A stretch of 57,509 nt of DNA from VRUE01 sp036524775 (GTDB lineage Bacteria; Actinomycetota; Thermoleophilia; Solirubrobacterales; 70-9): the NCBI GenBank assembly GCA_036524775.1, contig DATDBO010000002.1:1-57509 (forward strand). Reading direction: 5' to 3'. A program made the translations under genes and the position numbers. Shown here in pieces: positions 41,950 through 48,945 of the stretch. Within the stretch, counting starts at the first letter, position 1; every line of letters starts with the position of its first letter. The notes under the pieces were generated by a model that was given only the letters and a program-made list of their open reading frames with translations, searched no databases and was not told the origin of the DNA.

Positions 41950-42287
41950 ACAATGAGGGAGGAGTAACAGAGAAACTGCGAACAGACCTGCTCGCCGCCA
42001 TTGGGGAGAAAAAAGACATCACGCTCTTCTATGAGCGCGAGGGTAGTGCCACGGGATTCAGGACGGCCGCACCTCATGCCCTCTTCCGCAGCACCGACAA
42101 TCGGCTCTTCCTGCACGCCTTCCAGCATGAGGGTGCCAGCACCCGTGGCGGTTTGCCAGCTTGGCGACGTTTCGCGCTTGAATCGATTGTGGCCACCGAA
42201 ACTTCGGATTCGGAGTTCGCGATAAGAGAAGACTACGATCCCGCTTCCAAGGCCTACTCCGCTGGCTTGATCGCAAGCGTCTACTGA
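41946..42287 (+). CDS. Small WYL-like (Sm-fold) protein B
   Basis: A 113-aa protein with the same overall pattern as its upstream neighbour: LLAAIGEKKDITLFYEREG ... TAAPHALFRSTDNRLFLHAFQHEG ... LPAWRRFALESIVATE. It is probably another WYL/SH3-like barrel. The two share little identity but the same order of strands, so they may form a heterodimer. The TTG at 41946 overlaps the previous stop; a GGAGGAG inside the frame offers no ATG or GTG downstream. The OLD nuclease gene follows with zero spacing. Confidence 0.6.
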   Translation: MNNEGGVTEKLRTDLLAAIGEKKDITLFYEREGSATGFRTAAPHALFRSTDNRLFLHAFQHEGASTRGGLPAWRRFALESIVATETSDSEFAIREDYDPASKAYSAGLIASVY

Positions 42288-44105
42288 GTGCTCGAACTCG
42301 AGTCGTACAAGGTAGAAGGATTGCGGGCGCTGCTTGACACCGAGCAGATCCCTCTCCGAGCGCCAACGATTCTCACCGGTGGCAACGACGGCGGAAAGTC
42401 GACCGCCTTGCATGCGATCGCATTCTTCCTCGGAGCGTGGAAGCCCAGCCTTGAGGATTACACCGTGTTGGGTCCTCCCGAGGAGGGGAGCACGGCCCCG
42501 ATCCGGAGCGAGCGCGTGGTCGTCACTGCGGAGCTGTCGCTCGACCCCGAACTCGCACAGAAGCTCGCGCGCGAAGCGGGCGCGATGCAGGTCCGCCGCT
42601 CGGTAAGCCCAGAATCTAACCCTCGCTATGAGGTTCTGGACGAACTGCCCGCAGATGAACGTTTGCGTTCACTTGAGACCAGGAAACTGGATGAGTTACG
42701 CAGCCTATGCGAAGAACTCGGGCTTACCCCGGAAGGCAAAAAGAACTCAAAGGCGACGTGGCTTCAGCCTCTGCAAGAACTCGCAGCGAATGGCGAAAAA
42801 GTCAATGGGTGGACGCCATGCCCAGCCGAGATTGTCGAGCAGCTGCCGAAGTGTCTGATCTTCTCCTCGACGGAAGAGCCAGCCCCAGCCGGACAGGTGA
42901 AGCGAGCATTGAAGGTTGCTTATGAGCAGGCAATCGAAAACGAGGACTACACCGGACCGCTGCGGGACGCGGAGAACCTCCTGCGCGAGCGACTGGAGGC
43001 AGAGGCAGAGACCCTTTGCCAGCACATCGGGGATCGTTGTCCCGAACTGAGCCAGATCACGATTGAGCCCCAGGTCGCCCTAAGCGAGGGCTTCAGCAGC
43101 GTTGAGGTGCGGACGAGCCGTGGATCTGTGACGGGGATTCCCCTAGAGCGATCGGGCGCGGGTCGACAGCGGCAGGTCAACTTGGCGATCTGGGAGTGGG
43201 TCGAGCAGTTGCTTGAGGCAAGACCAGAGGGCGGACGCGGCGTAGTGATCGCCTATGACGAGCCCGACACCCACCTAGACTACGGTCACCAGCGTGAGTT
43301 GGTGAACCTCATCCAGACCCAATGCGAGCGCGCTGGCACGAAGATGATCGTGGCAACCCACTCGCTCAATCTGATCGACCGAGTCAACATTAATGACGTC
43401 GTCCACCTTCGCCTGGTCGACGACCACACTCAGATCGTGAGGCTGCTAGGTGATAGGCACGACGATACCCAGCGCCACCTTGCGGACGTCTCGGCGGCGA
43501 TGGGCCTTCGCAATAGTGTGCTCCTCCACGAGCGGTGCTTCGTCGGCGTAGAGGGCCCAACCGAGACCCAAGCTTTCCCGCTCCTCTTCACGGTGGCGAC
43601 CGGAATGAGCTTACAGTCGGCTGGAATCGCGCTGATCGCTGGCAACAGCAACGAGGGAGCCCTACGCTTCGCTCAGTTTCTCAGAGAAAATGAGCGCAAG
43701 GTCGCCTTTGTTGTTGACCGAGACTCCATCAAGGGGGAGAGCCGACGCTCGTTCCGAAAGGACAAGCTTGATGAAATCGGGATTCCCGACGAGGCGGTGC
43801 ACTACGTCGGGGAGCGAGAGGTCGAGGATCTATTCTCACTTGAGCAATGGGTTGAGGCAGCAAATGTCCATTGGCCGCGGGACGACGGCGAGCAATGGTG
43901 TGTCGAGAACCTCGCAGCGATTCGCCTAGCCTCGAAGTTCAGTGGAGCGCTCTACAACCTGATTCGTGGCGGCTCGGAAAAGGCCCCTGTGCGGAAGCAG
44001 GGATACCTCGTTGCCTTGGCGGAAACGCTGCGGTCGCCTGAGGAGGTGCCGGAGGAGCTGCGAAATGTCTTCACGGGACTAGTAAATCTCGCAGCGGATA
44101 CATAG
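42288..44105 (+). CDS. OLD-family ATPase/TOPRIM nuclease
   Basis: A 605-aa OLD (overcoming lysogenization defect) family protein. The ABC-type ATPase has Walker A GGNDGGKS (31-38), a signature-like ERSGAGRQRQ (287-296), Walker B VVIAYDEPDTH (Asp324/Glu325) and the H-loop VATHSLN (His358). The C-terminal TOPRIM nuclease has Glu422 in FVGVEGPTE and VVDRDS (Asp477/Asp479). OLD proteins cleave DNA and act in phage defence (P2 Old; GajA of Gabija). No UvrD-like GajB partner is present here. GTG start directly after the WYL-like gene stop. Confidence 0.9.
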   Translation: MLELESYKVEGLRALLDTEQIPLRAPTILTGGNDGGKSTALHAIAFFLGAWKPSLEDYTVLGPPEEGSTAPIRSERVVVTAELSLDPELAQKLAREAGAMQVRRSVSPESNPRYEVLDELPADERLRSLETRKLDELRSLCEELGLTPEGKKNSKATWLQPLQELAANGEKVNGWTPCPAEIVEQLPKCLIFSSTEEPAPAGQVKRALKVAYEQAIENEDYTGPLRDAENLLRERLEAEAETLCQHIGDRCPELSQITIEPQVALSEGFSSVEVRTSRGSVTGIPLERSGAGRQRQVNLAIWEWVEQLLEARPEGGRGVVIAYDEPDTHLDYGHQRELVNLIQTQCERAGTKMIVATHSLNLIDRVNINDVVHLRLVDDHTQIVRLLGDRHDDTQRHLADVSAAMGLRNSVLLHERCFVGVEGPTETQAFPLLFTVATGMSLQSAGIALIAGNSNEGALRFAQFLRENERKVAFVVDRDSIKGESRRSFRKDKLDEIGIPDEAVHYVGEREVEDLFSLEQWVEAANVHWPRDDGEQWCVENLAAIRLASKFSGALYNLIRGGSEKAPVRKQGYLVALAETLRSPEEVPEELRNVFTGLVNLAADT

Positions 44106-44122
44106 CGAGGGTCTCCACCCAC

Positions 44123-44737
44123 ATGAGAGATGATGCAGGGGTGGCAGGAGACGCCTGGGAACTCAGTGCAAATGATCTGCATGATGCCGAGTGGTTCCAA
44201 TGGAACCTGCAGGTCGCCGAGGAACATCCTGAGCTAACGGCCGCCGTTGCGGAATTTGAGGCCTACTCCAAGAACGAGGCCGCAGCCAAAGAGGGAACCG
44301 AGTGGTTCCGGGGTCGTGCAGTCGAGCTAACGTCCTGCGTGACGCGCATTTTGGTTGTGAACGGACATGTGGCTGCTTTTTATGCACTGAGCTCCGGGGA
44401 GGCCATTATCTCGTCCGAGAAGCACCAGGCACAAATGGGAGGTGGCGGAGCGAGGTTTGGCTCTTCCCACGTTGAGTGGATTGCTCGGGATCGGCGAGCT
44501 GCGGCCGGAGCAGGTGACAAGGCGCTACGACACGCGATCTATGTCGCCACCTTGGTGGCAGAGCTGCAAGGAAATGTGATCCTCACTCTGGATCCCTTCG
44601 ATCTAGAGACCCAAGAGATGTGGCGGCAGAAGGGCCTGAGGAATTCTCAAACCAAGGATGAAGACGGCGAGCTGCGACGCCTCTACCTACCGCTCTACGG
44701 CCCCTATCTCGGTCCGTTTGATAGGGGTCTGGACTAA
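44123..44737 (+). CDS. GNAT-like protein
   Basis: A 204-aa protein 17 bp after the OLD gene and probably in its operon. The middle fits a Gcn5-related acetyltransferase fold: strands TRILVVNGHVAAFYALSSGEAII and SSHVEWIARD, then RRAAAGAGDKALRHAIYVATLVAE as a degenerate (R/Q)xxGxG/A acetyl-CoA loop, and a strand VILTLDPFDLETQEMWRQKGL. I could not match it to a specific subfamily. It could be a toxin-type acetyltransferase or an accessory factor for the nuclease. Confidence 0.6.
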   Translation: MRDDAGVAGDAWELSANDLHDAEWFQWNLQVAEEHPELTAAVAEFEAYSKNEAAAKEGTEWFRGRAVELTSCVTRILVVNGHVAAFYALSSGEAIISSEKHQAQMGGGGARFGSSHVEWIARDRRAAAGAGDKALRHAIYVATLVAELQGNVILTLDPFDLETQEMWRQKGLRNSQTKDEDGELRRLYLPLYGPYLGPFDRGLD

Positions 44738-44747
44738 AGAAAATCAG

Positions 44748-44915
44748 CTACTGGCCCGAAGGGGCTAGCGAATGGTCCTTGCCGCTCTTACGAAGGTCGT
44801 CTCCGTATTTCCGAGCGGCGCGAACAAGATCGTTGACCTTCGAGTCCTTCCTTGCAGCATCGAAGTCATCGGCATCGATCTTCGTAGCTACTCGAATGTC
44901 AGTTGAAAGCGCCAT
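44748..44915 (-). CDS. Small hypothetical protein (55 aa)
   Basis: A 55-aa reading frame starting ATG 44915 (MALSTDIRVATKIDADDFDAA...) and ending TAG. AGGA lies about 7 nt upstream of the ATG, and a TACAAT -10 box is present on the minus strand near 45021-45026. The protein is highly charged, with many Asp, Lys and Arg and helical character. Function unknown. It converges with the GNAT-like gene, 10 bp apart. Good ribosome-binding site and composition argue that it is real. Confidence 0.55.
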   Translation of the reverse strand: MALSTDIRVATKIDADDFDAARKDSKVNDLVRAARKYGDDLRKSGKDHSLAPSGQ

Positions 44916-45032
44916 CTTGGGTCCTATCGGAAGCCGGGCGAAAAGTCATTAGTGCGGCTTGCGCCCAGAGAACCTGGGTAAGAACTTACCGAAGAGGGAG
45001 ACAGAAAGCCAGAAAAAGATTGTAGTGCCCTG

Positions 45033-45120
45033 GACATCCCGGTTACGATCTGCCGACCGGAGGGCCCATAGGGCCGCTTGTCTTGAACGACGAGCGTCGG
45101 CAGATCGTAACCGGGATGTC
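45033..45120. repeat. Perfect 25-bp inverted repeat
   Basis: The arms at 45033-45057 and 45096-45120 are exact reverse complements over 25 bp (outer end GACATCCCGGTTACG) and enclose a 38-bp spacer containing GGGCCCATAGGGCC. It lies between the 3' end of the integrase and the 55-aa gene. It could terminate integrase transcription, be a recombination site, or be the ends of a tiny inserted element. Confidence 0.9.
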
Positions 45121-45205
45121 AAGGGGAAGTTCCTATAAAGGGTCGATTTGCAGGTATTTTTCATCTCAGCGGGCAAGGAAGTGGGGTAGTTTGGTGAAGA
45201 TCGTC

Positions 45206-46299
45206 CTAGTCGATGACCGTTCGAACAGCGCTGTAGCTCCCTCCGACCGCATGCGTATACCGCGCGAGCATCGTCTCGACTCGGTGACCCACGATCTCGG
45301 CTAAATCGGCATCGTTGATGCCAGCAGCGCGGAGGTGGGTGACGTAGCTGTGGCGGCACTCATGGGGGCGGATGTCTAGGCCGGAGGCTTCCTGGGCGGG
45401 TTTCCAGAGGTCTCGGTAGAAAGTGCGCTCACGCCAGAGGCGGCCGCGGGGCGTTGGGAAGAGGAGCTGGCAATCGGGGCCGTTGAGGTTGATCTGGGCT
45501 TCGAGCATCCAGGCCAGGGTCGCGGGCACCGGGACGACGCGGCCGGCGTTGGGCTCGCCGTGGTCGGTCTTCGTTCCCTCGAGGATCCTGCCCTCGTGTG
45601 CGGTGCGGCGGACTTGGAGCGTTCGCCGTCGAGGTCTTCGCGGCGCAGGGGCAGCACCTCCCCCAGTCTCAGGCCGGTGTCGGTGAAGACGCGGACCATT
45701 GCCTCGTAGCGTCCGGCCGCTTTCGCGAAGCGGTGCATCTCCTCGAAGCTGAAGACGCGGATGGGACGCGGCTTTTTCTGCGCCCTTGGATCGTTGGCGC
45801 GGATGCGGATGCCCTTGAACGGGTTGAGGTCGCAGACTTCGTCGGTGATCGCGTCCTCGGCCATGGCCGAGAGCGAGCGGAGGATGCCTACGGCACCGGT
45901 GGTGGCGCGACCTTCGTTCCTCAGCATGTGGTCGACCAGGGCGAGGGTGTGGCGGCGGCGCAGCTCGTGCAGTGGCCAGTCCTTGAGCGGGATGCCCTCG
46001 ATCTCCACGTCGAGGACTCGGCTGATTCGGTGGTCGTACGTGGCATTAGTGCGTTCCGCACGGGGATGGCGTTCGGTCCAGGTGGCGGCGTAGTCACCGA
46101 GGGTGTCGGGGCGGTCGCTGATCCCGTATGCCTCGTCAATCGCACGCTGAGCATCCGCTTTGCGGGCGAAGGTGCCCTTGCCCCTGTTCCAGGTCGGTTT
46201 GGCTAGACGACGCTTGCCGTCTCGGCCGGTGTATCGGGCCGTCCACACGATCTCGCCGGAGGGATTGCGCCGCTTGGTCGGCGACTCGCGATGCCTCAT
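45206..46299 (-). pseudogene. Tyrosine recombinase/integrase, frameshifted
   Basis: A phage-type integrase of ~364 aa split by a single-base frameshift near 45615. Upstream part: N-terminal arm-binding region, a core-binding SAM-like domain (DTLGDYAATWTERHPRAERTNATYDHR) and the first catalytic Arg (TGLRLGE). After the codons for DGERSK the frame must move by one base to continue VRRTAHEGRILEGTKTDHGEP and reach HECRHSY (H-x-x-R), GHRVETML and the nucleophile Tyr in ARYTH. All catalytic motifs survive, so the break is recent or a sequencing error. The start overlaps the excisionase stop (ATGA). Confidence 0.85.
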
Positions 46300-46526
46300 G
46301 GTCCTTCCTCCCTACGAACCTCCAGGAAGGCATCAACATCGGCCGGGTCGATTCGCCTGGACGCGCCGAGCTTGTAGGAGGGCAGTTCTCCGCGCCTCAT
46401 CCAGTTGCGGATCGTGCGGTCGGAGACCGCGAGGTAGGCGGCAAGCGTTCGCTCAGTGAAGAAGGTCGGCTCTGAGGGCGTATTCCTGTCCACGCCCCCT
46501 CTGTCGCTCGAACTGGCGAAGTGCAT
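46296..46526 (-). CDS. Excisionase-type HTH protein (Xis/MerR-like)
   Basis: A 76-aa DNA-binding protein. After a short tail it reads FFTERTLAAYLAVSDRTIRNWMRRGELPSYKLGASRRIDPADVDAFLEVRRE, a complete winged-helix 'excisionase family' domain. It would steer the integrase toward excision or act as a repressor. It overlaps the integrase by 4 bp (ATGA). ATG 46526 is taken as start; a GTG 11 codons further in is possible. Confidence 0.88.
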   Translation of the reverse strand: MHFASSSDRGGVDRNTPSEPTFFTERTLAAYLAVSDRTIRNWMRRGELPSYKLGASRRIDPADVDAFLEVRREEGP

Positions 46527-46915
46527 CGCCCGGACTGCAGAAAGCCCTAATTCGAGGTAGGCCAGAGACCGAAGGTCAAAGGAGTCCGGGTGGCCATACG
46601 CGCGGCCGTTCGCACGGCGGAGCCGTGCCACAATCGGCCGCCGGTCGCCCGGGCGAAACGGGCCGCGATCTACTTGAAGACCTTGTGGATCAAGAAAGTG
46701 CGGCTCAGGCGTCGAACCGGAGGGTTCCCAGTGTGTCGTGTGTTCGGGGTTGGTGCTTTGGAGGGACTGGAGTAGCTGTCTGGCTGGAGCTACTGCGAGT
46801 CCTGGCCTGACTCCGAGAACACATGAATCTGTTGCTCCCTGGAGCTTGGCTTCGATCTTGGTCTCGTTCTGGCTTTGTCTTTGGTCATTGGGTCGATGTG
46901 ACCAAATTCGCCGGC
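46527..46915. other. Intergenic region upstream of xis-int
   Basis: A 389-bp stretch. No convincing gene on either strand: open frames lack ribosome-binding sites and domain patterns. It presumably holds the xis-int promoter and the 3' untranslated end of the HTH operon. Confidence 0.35.
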
Positions 46916-47194
46916 TCACCGTGGCTCAACGCGCCGAGTCGTGAACGCCCCGGCTTCGGTCCTCCCGGGCGTCCACTCGATGCCCGCCAGCAAGGCGCAG
47001 TCGATGCGGACACCGAGAGCCGCCGCGAGCTTGACCAGGGTGTCGATGCGCGGGGTGCGAGCCCCGGTCTCAAGCAGGCCGATCTCCGTCCGGTGAAGCG
47101 ACGCGAGCCATCCGACCTCTTCCTGGCTGAGGCCAGATCGCCGACGGGCCTCGCGGAGATTTGCGCCGAACTGACGCGCAATCGCGGCGGGCAT
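46916..47194 (-). CDS. XRE-family regulator
   Basis: A 92-aa Cro/C1-type protein: ARQFGANLREARRRSGLSQEEVGWLASLHRTEIGLLETGARTPRIDTLVKLAAALGV, then a short tail. Probably the repressor of this element. The ATG at 47194 shares a base with the upstream gene's stop (TGATG), so it is translated by re-initiation. A 20-bp palindrome upstream of the two-gene operon is a good operator candidate. Confidence 0.88.
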   Translation of the reverse strand: MPAAIARQFGANLREARRRSGLSQEEVGWLASLHRTEIGLLETGARTPRIDTLVKLAAALGVRIDCALLAGIEWTPGRTEAGAFTTRRVEPR

Positions 47195-47487
47195 CAGTCC
47201 GCCTCCAGCCGGGCAAAGTAGAGGGCGGCGCGAGTCGGCGCGACTAAGCCACCTCGGCAATGAACCAAGCCAGCGCCGTCCAGTTCGCGGACAGCGCGCT
47301 CGACCGCATCGTCGCTGTCGAAACCGCCCGGCTCCGCATTGAGTGCCCAGGACAGCTCGAGGACCGTCAGTCGGGCCGGGTGTTCTTCGAGCAGGAAGGC
47401 CAGCACAACGCGCTCAGCCTTCGCGTCCTCAGAGTGAGGACCGCGCCTTTCGTGCTCGACGCAATCCGTAGGGTTGTCGCAGGACAT
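47194..47487 (-). CDS. Small winged-helix-like hypothetical protein
   Basis: A 97-aa protein: AERVVLAFLLEEHPARLTVLELSWAL ... DDAVERAVRELDGAGLVHCRGGLVAPTRAALYFARLEAD. The helix-helix-helix-wing pattern is that of a winged-helix domain (recognition helix near AVERAVRELDGAGLV, wing CRGGLVAPT). It is coupled to the XRE gene, and the two probably form a regulatory pair. Specific family unknown to me. Confidence 0.65.
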   Translation of the reverse strand: MSCDNPTDCVEHERRGPHSEDAKAERVVLAFLLEEHPARLTVLELSWALNAEPGGFDSDDAVERAVRELDGAGLVHCRGGLVAPTRAALYFARLEAD

Positions 47488-47576
47488 GGGAGCTCATACC
47501 TCCTGTGTCTTGGACGGCCCGTCGTGTTCGCGCACGGCGGGCCGTCGCTCTTGTGGTCGCTTCGACCTTAGCAGAG

Positions 47577-47596
47577 GTGTCGGGGTACCCCGACAC
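47577..47596. promoter_or_regulatory. Perfect 20-bp palindrome (operator candidate)
   Basis: GTGTCGGGGTACCCCGACAC reads the same on both strands. It lies 90 bp upstream of the winged-helix/XRE operon and 5 bp beyond the end of the 68-aa HTH gene, on whose strand it could also serve as a site. It fits a dimeric HTH repressor operator. Confidence 0.6.
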
Positions 47597-47600
47597 TGGA

Positions 47601-47807
47601 CTATTTGCCGTGGAGGATTTCCGCTACGCGGCTGTGGTGCAGGCCAGTCTCGGCGGCTATCTCTCGCGTCGAAAGACCTGCCTGCCGCGCTCGCTCGAAG
47701 CCTTCGCGGCGCGCGGCGCTGGCCTTGTCTCGCTGACTCTGAGCCCGATCGAACGCAGCCTGGAGACGCCGCACCTCAGCTCGGGCCTTCTTCTCAGCGG
47801 CATCCAC
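47601..47807 (-). CDS. Small coiled-coil HTH protein
   Basis: A 68-aa protein. The N-terminal ~40 residues are a charged helix (KKARAEVRRLQAAFDRAQSQRDKASAARREGFERA), followed by an HTH (GLSTREIAAETGLHHSRVAEILHGK) like the Hin/resolvase DNA-binding segment. Similar small proteins are common in actinobacterial integrated elements. Role unknown; possibly a DNA-binding accessory of the element. Confidence 0.65.
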   Translation of the reverse strand: MDAAEKKARAEVRRLQAAFDRAQSQRDKASAARREGFERARQAGLSTREIAAETGLHHSRVAEILHGK

Positions 47808-47882
47808 GATTGCCGCAGCCTAAGAGCTGTCGCGGCTCCTACGCGGCCGAAACGTCGCAAGGCAACGAACTGCCGCCGAAGA

Positions 47883-47900
47883 TGCGACCAGAATGTGACC
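47883..47900. repeat. Integrase-site-like repeat, right copy
   Basis: TGCGACCAGAATGTGACC, matching 39511-39528 at 16 of 18 positions. It lies between the HTH genes and the tRNA-Glu-like gene, where arm-type integrase sites would be expected. Confidence 0.4.
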
Positions 47901-47980
47901 ACGATGCCCCGGAACGCCCTGGAATCGCTCGGAAGGCCGCGGAACGTGATTCGACCCGCTAGCCGAGCATTCGGCTCCAC

Positions 47981-48007
47981 AAAAGGAAAAGGCCGGCATC
48001 TGCCGGC
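47981..48007 (-). terminator. Rho-independent terminator of the tRNA-Glu-like gene
   Basis: Read on the minus strand: GCCGGC-AGAT-GCCGGC stem-loop followed by CTTTTCCTTTT. It starts 11 nt after the tRNA 3' end and has the full hairpin plus T-tract. Confidence 0.75.
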
Positions 48008-48018
48008 ACTCCTCCCCA

Positions 48019-48114
48019 TGCGCCCGACGAGAATCGAACTCGCGACCTTCGGCTTGAAAGACCGACGCTCTTTGGTCCCCGTGAAGGGACCGTTGACCAC
48101 TGAGCTACGGGCGC
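48019..48114 (-). tRNA. tRNA-Glu-like (TTC) with enlarged D-loop
   Basis: A 96-nt minus-strand cloverleaf. Acceptor GCGCCCG/CGGGCGC, D-stem GCTC/GAGC, anticodon arm TCGGT-CTTTCAA-GCCGA with anticodon TTC, T-arm GCGAG-TTCGATT-CTCGT, discriminator A. The D-loop is ~31 nt instead of 8-11 because of an extra hairpin (GGTCCC-TTCACG-GGGACC, plus-strand 48074-48091). CCA is not encoded. A normal terminator follows. It may be functional, a clade-specific form, or damaged by integration. Confidence 0.65.
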
Positions 48115-48165
48115 CCTGCTCGTTTACTTTATCGGCGTGAAGCCGTTGGAGGGGTGCTCGTAGGC

Positions 48166-48945
48166 ATGGATCTGGGGCTCCAGGGACGCGTCGCGCTGGT
48201 GATGGGCTCAAGCGCCGGGATCGGGCTGGGGATCGCCTCGGCGCTCGCTCGCGAGGGCGCACGGGTCGCTGCCGTCAGCCGCTCGCAGGAGCGGGCCGAG
48301 GAGGCGGCCGCGGCGATCGCCGGCGTCAACCCCGGCATCTCGACGGCGGGGGCCACGGCTCCCTTCGTTGCCGACACCGAGGACCTCGACCGGCTCGCCG
48401 AGCTGCCCACCGAGGTCGAGTCCGCTCTGGGCCCGATCGAGATCCTCGTCACCAACACCGGCGGGCCGCCGCTGGGCGGCTCGCTGATGCACGAGCTCGA
48501 CGAGTGGGAGCGCGCCTACCGCTCGCTGGTCCTCGCCCCGCGGGTGCTCGCCGGGGCGGTCCTCCCGGGCATGCGCGAACGCGGCTGGGGACGGGTCGTC
48601 AACGTCGGCTCCAGCTCGACCCGCGAGCCGATCCCCGGCCTCAACCTCTCCAACGCCCACCGCATGGCCGCGGTCGGCTTCCTCAAGACGCTCGCGACCG
48701 AGGTCGCCGGCGACGGGGTCACCGTCAACACCGTCGCCACCGGGCACTTCGCCACCGAGCGGATCGCCTCCAACTACGGCTCGATGGAGGCCGCCGAAGC
48801 CGCCGCCGAGCGCGACGTCCCCGCCGGTCGCCTCGGCCGGCCCGAGGAGTACGGCGACCTGGTCGCCTTCCTCTGCTCCGAGCGCGCCGCCTACCTCACC
48901 GGCACGGTCATTCCGATCGACGGCGGCCTGCTTAACTCGGCCTAG
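48166..48945 (+). CDS. SDR-family oxidoreductase lacking the catalytic Tyr
   Basis: A 259-aa short-chain dehydrogenase/reductase-fold protein. The cofactor motif is ALVMGSSAGIGLGIASALA (TGxxxGxG type, residues ~8-26), with LVTNTGGPP in place of NNAG. At the active site Ser is present (NVGSSSTRE), but the usual YxxxK is replaced by LSNAHRMAAVGFLKTLA, so Tyr is missing. The C-terminus TGTVIPIDGG is standard. Relatives are annotated as 3-oxoacyl-ACP reductases, which may be wrong for this variant. ATG 48166 is preferred over GTG 48154. The CDF gene follows directly. Confidence 0.82.
   Translation: MDLGLQGRVALVMGSSAGIGLGIASALAREGARVAAVSRSQERAEEAAAAIAGVNPGISTAGATAPFVADTEDLDRLAELPTEVESALGPIEILVTNTGGPPLGGSLMHELDEWERAYRSLVLAPRVLAGAVLPGMRERGWGRVVNVGSSSTREPIPGLNLSNAHRMAAVGFLKTLATEVAGDGVTVNTVATGHFATERIASNYGSMEAAEAAAERDVPAGRLGRPEEYGDLVAFLCSERAAYLTGTVIPIDGGLLNSA

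Noticed and set aside
42288..44105. Gabija or PARIS system
   Set aside because: No UvrD-like helicase (GajB) beside the OLD gene, and ATPase and TOPRIM are fused in one protein rather than split as AriA/AriB.
44949..45304. Small open frames on either strand around the 25-bp inverted repeat
   Set aside because: They run through both arms of the repeat or mirror the integrase, and lack ribosome-binding sites.
45600..45630. Programmed ribosomal frameshift in the integrase
   Set aside because: No slippery heptamer or downstream structure was seen; a single-base deletion or sequencing error is simpler.
46527..46919. N-terminal extension of the excisionase to 207 aa
   Set aside because: The extra ~130 residues are low-complexity and unlike the family; the HTH domain is complete from ATG 46526.
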